This document shows, piece by piece, positions 39,708 through 48,358 of a DNA stretch of 64,000 nt; the first letter of the stretch is position 1, and each line of letters starts with the position of its first letter. The DNA comes from Streptacidiphilus fuscans (lineage in GTDB: Bacteria > Actinomycetota > Actinomycetes > Streptomycetales > Streptomycetaceae), in contig NZ_JADPRT010000016.1 of assembly GCF_015690355.1 (NCBI RefSeq), positions 62,001 to 126,000 of the forward strand, given 5' to 3'. A program made the translations under genes and the position numbers. Below the pieces are notes generated by a model, which made no database searches, had not been told where the DNA came from, and saw nothing but the letters and a program-made list of their open reading frames with translations.

Positions 39708-42050
39708 TTACTGCATGGACCCGGTCATCGCGTGGATCAGCGAGCCGGAGGAGTCGTCGCCCTCGAACGAGAAGGCGAAGATGCCGCCCAGACCGTTCGC
39801 GGTGGCGTAGGCGCCGCGCGCGGCGATCGCCTGCGGGGTGTCGCCGGTGTAGAAGTCACCGTTGCTGTAGATCCACGAGCTCTGGGTGGTCGGGTCCCAG
39901 TGCACCGTGGACCCCGTCGTCAGACCCTGGGCCGCCAGCTCCTTCCAGTCGGCGATGCCCGCCTGCTGGGTGTAGGTCTGCACGGGGCTGGCCCCGGTCG
40001 CCGTCTGGTACAGGCCGTAGTTGCTGCCCGCCGGGACACCGCTCCACCCACGGAAGTAGAACGGGACGCCGAGCACCAGCTTGGACGCCGGGAACCCGCC
40101 CGTGATGCCGTAGGCCGAGTCTCCGGTGGTGTACGCCTTGATCGTCTCGTCGATGTTGTACTTCTCCGTGCCCGGGGCGACCGGGGTGCTCGGGTCGTTC
40201 GGGGTGTCGTGCAGCGGGTCCTGGAAATTCGTCGGACCCGTGGACTCCCAGGCGCCGTGCATGTCGTAGGTCATGATGTCGCCGTAGTCCAGGTACTTCG
40301 AGATCGCGGCGGGCTGGATCAGCGCGATCTTGTCCTGGCCGGACGGCAGCGCCGCCGTCAGCAGGTAGTGCTTGCCCACCTGCGCGCCGTACGCGTCCAG
40401 CTCGCTGCGGAACTCGCCGAGCAGCGCGGTGTAGTTGGCGGTGTCCGCGGCCGAGTAGTGGTTGCCCGTGTGGCCGTTGGCCGACGCCGGGTACTCCCAG
40501 TCGATGTCGATCCCGTCGAACAGACCCGCCGCCGAGCCCGCACCGCCGGACGCGTCACCGGCGACGCCGGTCGGCAGGTTGCCCTTGATGAACATGTCGA
40601 TGCAGGACGAGACGAACTTCTTGCGCGACGCGTCCGTGGCGGCCACGTCGGAGAAGTACTTGGAGTACGTCCAGCCACCGATGGAGAGGACGATCCGCAG
40701 GTTCGGGTACTTCGCCTTGAGCTCGCGCAGCTGGTTGAAGTTGCCCTTGATCGGCTGCGACCAGGCGTCGGACGAGCCGTCCACCGAGATGTCGCTGGTG
40801 TACGACTTCTGGTAGTCGGCGAACGCGTCGCCCGCGCCGTCACCGGCGTTGGGGTCCGACTCGTTGGTCGAGTCCGAGGCCTTGACCGTCTCGAAGCAGG
40901 TCAGGTTGGTCGGATCGATGTTCTCGAACGCGTACGTCATCACCTTGAGGCCGGAGGCCGCGCCCGAGGTGTCCACGTTCTTCGGGTAGTACGCGTTGCC
41001 GTAGATCGACCACTGGTCGAAGTACGCGGACTTCATCGCGCCCGTCGGCAGCGCACCCGTGGTCGCCGAGACCGGCGCGGACTGCGCCGAGGCGTGGCCG
41101 TCCTTGTCGTAGCCCTGGACGGTGAAGCTGTAGGCGGTGTTCGGCTGCAGCGAACTGACGGTGACCGAGGTGCCCATCGAGGTCGCGACCAGGTTGGCCC
41201 CGTTGTAGACGTAGTACGCCGGGGCGTCGCCGGTCTGCGAGTTGTCGGTGGAGGCACTCCAGGAGAGCGTCACTGCGTTGCTCGTGACCTTGGCCGTGAT
41301 CCCCGTCGGGGCGGTGACCAGGCCGTCGCCACCGGGCGCGCCAGTGCCGCCGGTGGACGTCGGCGACGCGGACGGGCTGGCGCTCGCGGACGACGACGGC
41401 GAGGAGGTCGGGGAGGACGACGGCGACGCGGACGCGCTGGCCGAAGCCGAGGACGACGGCGAGGCCGACGCCGAAGCGCTGGCGGACGGGCTGGAGGTCC
41501 CGCCGCCGGAACCACCAGGGCCGGTCAGCGTGAGGTCGTCGGCGTAGAACGTCCCCTCGCCGTACCAGCCGTGCGTGAAGACCTGCACCGACGTGGTGGT
41601 CGCCCCGGTGGTGAACGAGGTCGACAGCTGGCCGTAACCGGCGTTGGCCGGCGTCCAGGTGCTGGCGTTGACGCCGGTGCCGGTCGCGCCGAGGTACACG
41701 TAGTCGCCCTGCACGAAGCCGGACAGCGTGTAGGTCGTGTTCGGCTGCACCGCGACGTTCTGCGTGCACTGGGCGTCGTCACCGGCCGAGGCAGCGCCCG
41801 CCAGCGCGTAACTGCCGGTGTGGACCGGGGTGGTGACCACCGAGTCGAGCGCGGAACAGGTCCAGCCGCTCAGATTGCCGGCCTCGAAGTCGCCGTTCGT
41901 CAGAAGATTGCTGGAGGCGGCGCTGGCGCCGGTCAGACCGGCGGCCACCGCAAGGGATCCGGCGACGAGCGCCGTCACCGTCGCCAGGGCGGTGCCGCGT
42001 TTCGTCCTCCGCTCCGGGGACGTCGGAACGGGCAGGGAACGCTGGTGCAT
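39708..42050 (-). CDS. Secreted GH18 chitinase with CBM and FnIII domains (chitinase 1)
   Basis: A 780-residue exported enzyme. After a twin-basic N-terminus (PERRTKRGTALATVTALVAG, signal peptide to about residue 45) come a carbohydrate-binding domain (NLLTNGDFEAGNLSGWTCSA, then YTLSGFVQGDYVYLGATGTG), a 75-residue Ser/Ala linker, an FnIII domain (PTGITAKVTSNAVTLSWSAS) and a GH18 catalytic barrel. IVLSIGGWTYSK and LFDGIDIDWEYPASANGH provide the substrate strand and the full DxxDxDxE with catalytic Glu. It cleaves chitin into chitobiose/oligomers outside the cell. ATG has GGAG seven bases upstream. It shares its strand with chitinase 2 upstream but has its own 155-bp leader. Confidence 0.93.
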   Translation of the reverse strand: MHQRSLPVPTSPERRTKRGTALATVTALVAGSLAVAAGLTGASAASSNLLTNGDFEAGNLSGWTCSALDSVVTTPVHTGSYALAGAASAGDDAQCTQNVAVQPNTTYTLSGFVQGDYVYLGATGTGVNASTWTPANAGYGQLSTSFTTGATTTSVQVFTHGWYGEGTFYADDLTLTGPGGSGGGTSSPSASASASASPSSSASASASASPSSSPTSSPSSSASASPSASPTSTGGTGAPGGDGLVTAPTGITAKVTSNAVTLSWSASTDNSQTGDAPAYYVYNGANLVATSMGTSVTVSSLQPNTAYSFTVQGYDKDGHASAQSAPVSATTGALPTGAMKSAYFDQWSIYGNAYYPKNVDTSGAASGLKVMTYAFENIDPTNLTCFETVKASDSTNESDPNAGDGAGDAFADYQKSYTSDISVDGSSDAWSQPIKGNFNQLRELKAKYPNLRIVLSIGGWTYSKYFSDVAATDASRKKFVSSCIDMFIKGNLPTGVAGDASGGAGSAAGLFDGIDIDWEYPASANGHTGNHYSAADTANYTALLGEFRSELDAYGAQVGKHYLLTAALPSGQDKIALIQPAAISKYLDYGDIMTYDMHGAWESTGPTNFQDPLHDTPNDPSTPVAPGTEKYNIDETIKAYTTGDSAYGITGGFPASKLVLGVPFYFRGWSGVPAGSNYGLYQTATGASPVQTYTQQAGIADWKELAAQGLTTGSTVHWDPTTQSSWIYSNGDFYTGDTPQAIAARGAYATANGLGGIFAFSFEGDDSSGSLIHAMTGSMQ

Positions 42051-42204
42051 GGAACTGCTCCGTGGGTTGTGGGGGGTGAAGTGTGCGCCTTACGAGGTGG
42101 CGCGGAGTTGTGCGAGGTGTTGCAGAGTGGTGCGCGTGACCACCCGCGCCGGGGTGTGGGGCCTCCCGGCACGGGTGGGGTTGAGGACGGCCGAACGAAC
42201 GCGG
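42051..42204 (-). promoter_or_regulatory. Leader of chitinase 1
   Basis: A 154-bp gap between the two chitinase genes. I see no DasR-type box, no clear -10/-35 and no terminator, so chitinase 1 may depend partly on read-through from chitinase 2. Confidence 0.25.
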
Positions 42205-43770
42205 TCAGCCGTTGAACTGGGTGATGATCTTCGTGAAGTCGTACGGGTTCTGCGTCACGCTGGAACACGCGCCGTCGGCCCAGTTGTGCACGACACTCGG
42301 GTCGCAGGCACGGTCGCGGTTGATGTCCCAGTAGGAGAACGCCGCAGCGTGGTTGGCCTGCACGTAGCCGAGCAGGTCGGTGAAGGTCTGCTGGGTGTAC
42401 AGCTCACTGGGCTGGTCGGTGTGACCGTTCATCAGCTGCACCGACAGGTGCGCCCAGGCGGTCTGCGCGTTCCAGCCGTAGAGGGTCTCCAACTGGGCGG
42501 CGGTGTCCGAGGCGACGGTCTCGGCGGCAGCGGTCTGGGTGCCGCTGTTGAGCCCGAAGTCGAAGTCCATCAGGTTGACCCGGTCGATCCGCGCACCGTC
42601 GTTGATGGCCTGCTGGATCTCGTCCTTGCCGGTGTCGGGCAGACCCACGGTGGTGGCCGGAATCGTCAGCGACACGATCAGGTTGGGATCCTGGGCCTCC
42701 AACTGCTTGATGGCGCCCCAACGCACGGCCATGTTGGAGTCCAGCGCGGTGTTCTCCCAGTCCAGGTCGATCCGGGTGAGGCCGTACTTGGTGATCACCG
42801 ACTGGTACGCGGCGGCGAGCGCGGACGCGCTGCCACAACTGGAGCCCAGCTCCGTGCCGTTGTAGCCACCGAAGGAGACCGCCACGTCACCGCCCGCGGC
42901 CCGGACCGCGTTGACGTCGGCGAGCACGGCCGTGTCGGACGAGACGGGAGCCGACGCGTTGCCGCCCCACGCGGGCGTGCAGCCGCCGGAGTCGAGGACG
43001 AAGGCCAGATTGAACTGGTTCTCCGAGGAGTTGGCGAGGATGTCGGAGATCGCCTGCGGCGAGTTGTCCAACGGCATGAAGTAGACGGGGTGGTGGAAGC
43101 CCGTGTCCACGGGCGGCGGTGTCGTCGCCGTGCTGCTCGGGGAGGCGGACGCGGACGCGCTGGCGGACGCACTGGCACTCGGGCTCGCCGAGGCGCTGGC
43201 GCTGGCGCTTGCTGACGTGCTCGGGGACGGGCTGCCCGTCCCGCCACCGCTCGGCGTCGGCCCGACCAGCGACAGCGCGTCCGCGCCGAACGTCCCCTCG
43301 CCGTACCAGCCGTGGACCCACACCGTCACGGAGGTGGTGGACGCACCGGTGGTGAAGGTGGTCGACAGCGTCTGCCAACTCGGAGCGGACGCAGTCCAGT
43401 TGCTGGTGTCGGTGGTCCCGGTGCCGGTGTCGCCGAGGTAGACGTAGTTGCCCTCGACCTCACCGGAGAGGGTGTACGTGGAGTTCGGCAGCACGGAGAC
43501 CATCTGCGCACACTGCGCGTCGTCCTGCCCGGCCGGTGTACCCGACAGCGCGTAGGACCCCTGCGCGACAGGGCTGGTGACCACCTTGTCGTTCGCCGAG
43601 CAGGACCATCCGGTCAGATCCCCGGACTCGAACCCGCCGTTCACCAACAACTGCCCGGTAGCCGCAGCCTGGGCCGATCCCCCGGCCAGCGCCAAGCCGC
43701 CAACTGCCAGCAGCCCGGCGGTACATGTTGCAAGCAGTGCCTTCACTCGGGTGGGACGTCTGTCTTCCAT
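42205..43770 (-). CDS. Secreted GH18 chitinase with CBM (chitinase 2)
   Basis: A 521-residue exported enzyme. Signal peptide RVKALLATCTAGLLAVGGLA, an N-terminal carbohydrate-binding domain very similar to that of chitinase 1 (NGGFESGDLTGWSCSANDKV, LSGEVEGNYVYLGDTGTGTT), a Ser/Ala-rich linker of about 45 residues, and a GH18 domain of the smaller ChiC-like type: VAVSFGGYNGTELGSSCG and LTRIDLDWENTALDSNMA. The catalytic Glu in DLDWE is present, but the first Asp of DxxDxDxE is Thr. It probably acts on soluble chitooligomers or chitin. ATG has GGAGG nine bases upstream. DasR-like boxes lie upstream, so it should respond to GlcNAc. Confidence 0.9.
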   Translation of the reverse strand: MEDRRPTRVKALLATCTAGLLAVGGLALAGGSAQAAATGQLLVNGGFESGDLTGWSCSANDKVVTSPVAQGSYALSGTPAGQDDAQCAQMVSVLPNSTYTLSGEVEGNYVYLGDTGTGTTDTSNWTASAPSWQTLSTTFTTGASTTSVTVWVHGWYGEGTFGADALSLVGPTPSGGGTGSPSPSTSASASASASASPSASASASASASASPSSTATTPPPVDTGFHHPVYFMPLDNSPQAISDILANSSENQFNLAFVLDSGGCTPAWGGNASAPVSSDTAVLADVNAVRAAGGDVAVSFGGYNGTELGSSCGSASALAAAYQSVITKYGLTRIDLDWENTALDSNMAVRWGAIKQLEAQDPNLIVSLTIPATTVGLPDTGKDEIQQAINDGARIDRVNLMDFDFGLNSGTQTAAAETVASDTAAQLETLYGWNAQTAWAHLSVQLMNGHTDQPSELYTQQTFTDLLGYVQANHAAAFSYWDINRDRACDPSVVHNWADGACSSVTQNPYDFTKIITQFNG

Positions 43771-43827
43771 ATCTGCTGCCTCCACGAGGGACGTCGTCTC
43801 GGGTCAACGGCTGCGCACGCAGATAAA

Positions 43828-43841
43828 TTGGCCTGGACCAA
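43828..43841. promoter_or_regulatory. Imperfect DasR/chitinase-type box
   Basis: TTGGCCTGGACCAA is nearly palindromic and resembles TGGTCCAGACC-type repeats in chitinase promoters. It sits 58 bases upstream of chitinase 2. Confidence 0.4.
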
Positions 43842-43930
43842 CAGTCAGCGTCAAGACCCTGTTTGGCAACGTGTCACTTAAGAGCGCTTAAGGTTCACCA
43901 AACAGGCAGCTCAGTGCCATGGTGGCCAAA

Positions 43931-43960
43931 ACTGGCCTAGTCCTATTGGTCTCGACCACA
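43931..43960. promoter_or_regulatory. Two adjacent DasR-like (dre) boxes upstream of chitinase 2
   Basis: ATTGGTCTCGACCACA (43945-43960) matches the DasR consensus ACTGGTCTAGACCACT at 13 of 16 positions, and the overlapping ACTGGCCTAGTCCTAT (43931-43946) matches at 11-12. DasR represses chitin and GlcNAc genes until glucosamine-6-phosphate builds up. The pair lies about 170 bases upstream of chitinase 2 and could also affect the HNH gene. Confidence 0.55.
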
Positions 43961-43985
43961 TGACTGTCAAACGCGGAGACATGCT

Positions 43986-43999
43986 GTGACCCAGGTCAC
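43986..43999. promoter_or_regulatory. Crp-type palindrome
   Basis: GTGACCCAGGTCAC has perfect 6-bp arms and fits the actinobacterial Crp consensus GTG-N6-GNCAC. It lies 78 bases upstream of the HNH gene and about 215 from chitinase 2. The region 43771-44077 contains no gene. Confidence 0.4.
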
Positions 44000-44077
44000 T
44001 TGCGCGCACCCGTGACGCGCACGTTCGGCCCTCGTTCTTCCGTATGAGATCGGGATCCGAAGCCATGGGGGTGGGCC

Positions 44078-44749
44078 ATGTCGACGCGAGTTCTCTACAC
44101 GCGCGAGTACCTGTCGGCGGTCGCTGCGGAAGGCGGCCAACTCGACGACATGCTGCGGCGCATGGGCAAGGAGCCCTGCCGATACACCCGGCGCTATCTG
44201 CGAAAGCGGCTCATCTCCTACGGCCTTCCCGTCCCGGTCCCGCCCGCCCCAGTGCACACGCCCGAGCTTCTGGCCGAAGCCGTCGCCGCATCTCACAGCT
44301 TCGCCGGGGTGGTGCGCCACCTGCACATGCGTCAGGCTGGCGGCACGCAAGCGCATGTCGCCAGGCGGATCAGGGCCTTCGGCATCGACACGAGCCACTT
44401 CACCGGCCAGGCGCACAACAAGGGCAAGAGGTGCCCCAGGCTGACCCCTGCCGAGGTTCTCGTTGTACGCCCCTGGAACGCCAAGCGAGTGCCGGGCTCG
44501 CGGCTGCGGCAAGCGCTGCGCGAGCTGGGCCGTCCCGACGTCTGCGCCGGCTGCGGCACCGGCCCCCTGTGGTGCGGCAAGGACCTCACCCTGGAGGTCG
44601 ACCACATCAACGGCGACTGGGCCGACAACCGGCCGGACAACCTCCGCATCCTCTGCCCGAACTGCCACGCCACCACGGACACGTACTGCGGTCGCAACAA
44701 GCGAAAGCGCAGTCGGGCGAGCGGCCGGGACAGGACAGTCGGGGAGTAG
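44078..44749 (+). CDS. HNH endonuclease family protein
   Basis: A 223-residue protein. The C-terminal domain has VCAGCGTGPLWCGKDLTLEV, DHINGDWADNRPDNLRILCP and NCHATTDTYCGRNKRKR, an HNH zinc-finger nuclease fold with paired Cys and DH-N-H residues intact. The N-terminal half is helical (YLSAVAAEGGQLDDMLRRMG and HTPELLAEAVAASHSFAGVV) and contains repeated short modules like the homing-associated HTH of mobile HNH proteins. It could cut DNA or RNA; its role as a free-standing enzyme is unknown. It lies 17 bases before a tRNA-Leu gene, a common insertion zone, but no integrase or att repeat is visible. A ribosome-binding site is weak (GGGGTGGGCC). Confidence 0.8.
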   Translation: MSTRVLYTREYLSAVAAEGGQLDDMLRRMGKEPCRYTRRYLRKRLISYGLPVPVPPAPVHTPELLAEAVAASHSFAGVVRHLHMRQAGGTQAHVARRIRAFGIDTSHFTGQAHNKGKRCPRLTPAEVLVVRPWNAKRVPGSRLRQALRELGRPDVCAGCGTGPLWCGKDLTLEVDHINGDWADNRPDNLRILCPNCHATTDTYCGRNKRKRSRASGRDRTVGE

Positions 44750-44766
44750 GTACCATCCTTCTTACT

Positions 44767-44851
44767 GCGGCCGTGGAGAAATTGGTCAGACTCGCGGGCT
44801 TTAGATGCCCGTGCGCGAAAGCGCGTGAGGGTTCGAGTCCCTCCGGCCGCA
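44767..44851 (+). tRNA. tRNA-Leu (anticodon UAG)
   Basis: GCGGCCG pairs with CGGCCGC as acceptor stem, the anticodon arm is CGGGC-TTTAGAT-GCCCG giving UAG (reads CUA), and the long variable arm TGCGCGAAAGCGCG and T-arm GAGGGTTCGAGTCCCTC follow. An 85-base class II tRNA; CCA is not encoded (ACA follows). Confidence 0.95.
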
Positions 44852-44860
44852 CAGGGAACG

Positions 44861-44891
44861 AAGGCCCCGCCTCCTCAGGAGGCGGGGCCTT
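44861..44891. terminator. 14-bp stem-loop terminator after tRNA-Leu
   Basis: AAGGCCCCGCCTCC and GGAGGCGGGGCCTT are perfect 14-bp arms with a 3-base loop, between the tRNA and the convergent rdgB. Confidence 0.9.
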
Positions 44892-44909
44892 CGTGTCGTT
44901 CAGCGCCGG

Positions 44910-45524
44910 TCAGCCCAGGAGCTCCCGAACCACCGGAGCCAGCGCCCGGAACGCCTCGCCGCGGTGGCTGATCGCGTTCTTCTGGTCCGGTGTCAACTCC
45001 GCGCAGGTGACCGTGTATCCGTCCGGCTGGAGGATCGGGTCGTAGCCGAAGCCGTACTCCCCCGCCGGCGCGAAGCGCAGCGTGCCGCGGAGGCGGCCCA
45101 TGACCACGCGCTCCTCGCCGTTCGGCAGGGCGAGGGCCGCCGCGCAGGCGAAGTGGGCGGCGCGGTGGGGGGTGTCGATGTCGGAGAGCTGGGCGAGCAG
45201 CAGCTCCAGGTTGGCGGTGTCGTCGCCGTGCTTGCCCGCCCAGCGGGCGGAGAAGATGCCGGGCGCGCCGCCGAGGACGTCGACGCAGAGGCCGGAGTCG
45301 TCCGCGACTGCGGGCAGTCCGGTGGCGCGCGCCAGAGCGTGCGCCTTGAGCAGGGCGTTCTCCGCGAAGGTCACGCCCGTCTCGGGGACGTCCGGCACCT
45401 CCGGGTACGCGTCCGCGCCGACCAGGTCGACGTCGAGGCCGGCTGCGCCGAGGATGGCGCGCAGTTCGACGACCTTGTGGGCGTTGCGTGTGGCCAGGAC
45501 CAGGCGCTGCCGTTCTGCCGCCAT
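44910..45524 (-). CDS. rdgB: XTP/dITP pyrophosphatase (RdgB/HAM1 family)
   Basis: A 204-residue house-cleaning enzyme that hydrolyses dITP/XTP to monophosphates. VLATRNAHKVVELRAILG starts the fold, TFAENALLKAHALARATGLP and VADDSGLCVDVLGGAPGIFS hold the catalytic Glu/Asp and SARWAG nucleotide contacts, and GFGYDPILQPDGYTVTCAEL with KNAISHRGEAF complete the family set. ATG at 45524 gives normal length; GGAGGGCTGAACCG lies upstream. It starts four bases after the rph stop, the standard rph-rdgB pairing in actinobacteria, so it shares the RNase PH transcript. Confidence 0.94.
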   Translation of the reverse strand: MAAERQRLVLATRNAHKVVELRAILGAAGLDVDLVGADAYPEVPDVPETGVTFAENALLKAHALARATGLPAVADDSGLCVDVLGGAPGIFSARWAGKHGDDTANLELLLAQLSDIDTPHRAAHFACAAALALPNGEERVVMGRLRGTLRFAPAGEYGFGYDPILQPDGYTVTCAELTPDQKNAISHRGEAFRALAPVVRELLG

Positions 45525-45528
45525 CGGT

Positions 45529-46254
45529 TCAGCCCTCCAGTGCCTTGCGCTGGATCGCGTCCAGCTCCGAGCAGGCCAGCTGGCCGAGGTCGAGCAGCTG
45601 GTTGAGCAGGTCGCGGTCGAAGGGCGCACCCTCGGCCGTCCCCTGGACCTCGACGAAGCGGCTGTCGCCGGTGCAGACGATGTTCATGTCGGTCTCGGCG
45701 CGGACGTCCTCCTCGTAGCAGAGGTCGGTCAGCGGCTTGCCGTCGACGATGCCGACGCTGACGGCGGAGACCGCGCCGACGATCGGTTCGGCCTTGGCGC
45801 GGGTGATCTTCTTGGCCTGGGCCCAGCGCACGGCGTCGACGAGTGCGACGTAGGCGCCGGTGATCGCGGCGGTCCGGGTGCCGCCGTCGGCCTGGAGGAC
45901 GTCGCAGTCCAGGGCGATGGTGTTCTCCGACAGTGCGCGCAGGTCGATCACGCCGCGCAGCGAACGGCCGATCAGGCGGCTGATCTCGTGGGTCCGGCCG
46001 CCGATCTTGCCGCGCACGGACTCGCGGTCGCTGCGGGTGTTGGTGGAGCGGGGCAGCATCGCGTATTCGGCGGTGACCCAGCCTTCGCCGCTGCCGCGTC
46101 GCCAGCGCGGGACGCCTTCGGTGACGCTGGCGGTGCAGAGCACCTTGGTGTCGCCGAAGGAGACGAGGACAGAACCCTCGGCGTGCTTGCTCCATCCGCG
46201 TTCGATGGTGATGGGACGGAGCTGTTCGGGGCTGCGGCCGTCGATGCGAGTCAT
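45529..46254 (-). CDS. rph: Ribonuclease PH
   Basis: A 241-residue phosphorolytic exoribonuclease that trims tRNA 3' ends. TIERGWSKHAEGSVLVSFGD, RWRRGSGEGWVTAEYAMLPR, STNTRSDRESVRGKIGGRTH and CDVLQADGGTRTAAITGAYV contain the conserved phosphate-binding Arg/Thr and the RNA-contact residues. Length matches the family (about 240). ATG at 46254 is preferred; a longer upstream frame gives low-complexity Arg/Gly sequence. It heads the rph-rdgB pair, and nagF lies 215 bases upstream on the same strand with a stem-loop between. Confidence 0.96.
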   Translation of the reverse strand: MTRIDGRSPEQLRPITIERGWSKHAEGSVLVSFGDTKVLCTASVTEGVPRWRRGSGEGWVTAEYAMLPRSTNTRSDRESVRGKIGGRTHEISRLIGRSLRGVIDLRALSENTIALDCDVLQADGGTRTAAITGAYVALVDAVRWAQAKKITRAKAEPIVGAVSAVSVGIVDGKPLTDLCYEEDVRAETDMNIVCTGDSRFVEVQGTAEGAPFDRDLLNQLLDLGQLACSELDAIQRKALEG

Positions 46255-46425
46255 GTCCCCGACCCTACCGAAACGACGCGGAACGGACCCGCCCGGACGG
46301 CGGTCGGAACGGTTGTCGGAAGACCGGCCCGAGCTGCGGGTACGCCGACGGCCCGCGCAGGCGGGGCGCGGGCCGTCGGTGGTGGACTGACGGGGCGTTC
46401 CGCCGCCCGTCAAGCCCTCGGGCCA

Positions 46426-46461
46426 TCAGTCCGTAAGTCAGTCCATAAGTCAGTCCGTGAC
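46426..46461. repeat. Three tandem 12-bp repeats
   Basis: TCAGTCCGTAAG, TCAGTCCATAAG and TCAGTCCGTGAC follow one another exactly, between rph and the nagF stop. Confidence 0.7.
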
Positions 46462-46473
46462 GCGGTGCGTCAC
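46457..46473 (-). terminator. Small stem-loop over the nagF stop codon
   Basis: GTGACGC-GGT-GCGTCAC, a 7-bp stem, overlaps the stop codon; it may mark the end of the nagF message. No T-run follows. Confidence 0.4.
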
Positions 46474-46703
46474 ATCATGTCCTCGATGTCCGCGGCGATC
46501 GGGTCGGCGTCGGTGCCGATGACGACCTGGATCGCGGTGCCCATCTTGACCACGCCGTGGGCGCCGGCGGCCTTCAGCGCGGCCTCGTCGACCAGGGAGG
46601 CGTCGTGGACCTCGGTGCGCAGGCGGGTGATGCAGCCCTCGACCTCTTCGATGTTGTCGATGCCGCCCAGTCCCGCGACGATCTTCTCAGCCTTGCTGGC
46701 CAT
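46470..46703 (-). CDS. nagF: PTS EIIB component for N-acetylglucosamine
   Basis: A 77-residue protein with the EIIB (glucose/GlcNAc class) core: KIVAGLGGIDNIEEVEGCIT has the phospho-acceptor Cys in the Glu-Gly-Cys-Ile-Thr-Arg-Leu-Arg motif, and VVKMGTAIQVVIGTDADPIA follows. It receives phosphate from EIIA and passes it to sugar bound by NagE in the membrane. ATG has AGGAG seven bases upstream. The gene is divergent from nagE1, with a DasR box in the 277-bp gap, the arrangement described in Streptomyces coelicolor, where nagF, nagE1 and nagE2 feed GlcNAc uptake. Confidence 0.92.
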   Translation of the reverse strand: MASKAEKIVAGLGGIDNIEEVEGCITRLRTEVHDASLVDEAALKAAGAHGVVKMGTAIQVVIGTDADPIAADIEDMM

Positions 46704-46845
46704 GGGTTCTCCTGTTCTAGGCCGGGACATCCAGTTTTAAGGCAGGTGTCCCGTGATGTCACGTTAACTCACTAATGGCCCAACTTCGCGAGCGAAGATC
46801 GCCAAGCACCCCGAGGATGTCCACTACGGGGACGCCTCACATCCA

Positions 46846-46861
46846 ACTGGTCTACACCACT
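46846..46861. promoter_or_regulatory. DasR box (dre) between nagF and nagE1
   Basis: ACTGGTCTACACCACT matches the DasR consensus ACTGGTCTAGACCACT at 15 of 16 bases. It sits 143 bases from the nagF start and 120 from the nagE1 start and can control both. The rest of the 277-bp gap holds no gene. Confidence 0.85.
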
Positions 46862-46980
46862 TGCGCACGCGGACCAAACGCGGACGGTCCGTCAGCGGCG
46901 AGCAACAGTCGCGAACAACAGTCGTGAACAACAGAGGGGGACCCGACTCGGCCCACGACGACGAGGGAGAAGAGTCGAGC

Positions 46981-48222
<1,242 letters not shown>

Positions 48223-48290
48223 CGGATCGGCACATTCCGGAACATCACAACTCCGAAACGGAGGATTCCGAGGCCGGGTGAAACCGTGTT

Positions 48291-48341
48291 AAGAATGGTC
48301 TACACCACTGAGCCTACGCCTCTGTGGTGTAGACCATTCTT
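48291..48341. promoter_or_regulatory. Inverted pair of DasR boxes upstream of nagE2
   Basis: AAGAATGGTCTACACCAC (48291-48308) and GTGGTGTAGACCATTCTT (48324-48341) are perfect 18-bp inverted copies with 15 bases between. Each contains TGGTCTACACCAC, a near match to the DasR consensus, so two dimers could bind at mirrored positions. The pair ends 17 bases upstream of the nagE2 start codon and could also fold into a stem in RNA. Confidence 0.8.
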
Positions 48342-48358
48342 GTCACAAAGGGAACACC

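Noticed and set aside
41340..41500. Repetitive GCG/GAC-rich stretch that looks like an array
   Set aside because: It encodes the Ser/Ala linker of chitinase 1; units are codon repeats of variable length without spacers, so it is not a CRISPR array or functional DNA repeat.
39315..42215. Very long open frames on the strand opposite chitinase 1 (966 codons) and similar ones opposite other genes
   Set aside because: They arise because high GC removes stop codons; residue composition is Arg/Gly/Val-rich, ribosome-binding sites are lacking, and the true genes on the other strand have clear family motifs.
44767..44851. Possible bldA, the developmental tRNA-Leu
   Set aside because: The anticodon loop is TTTAGAT, giving UAG. 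bldA reads UUA and has anticodon UAA.
44078..44900. Prophage or integrative element at the tRNA gene
   Set aside because: Only a lone HNH gene is next to it; no integrase, excisionase, structural genes or att duplication is visible.
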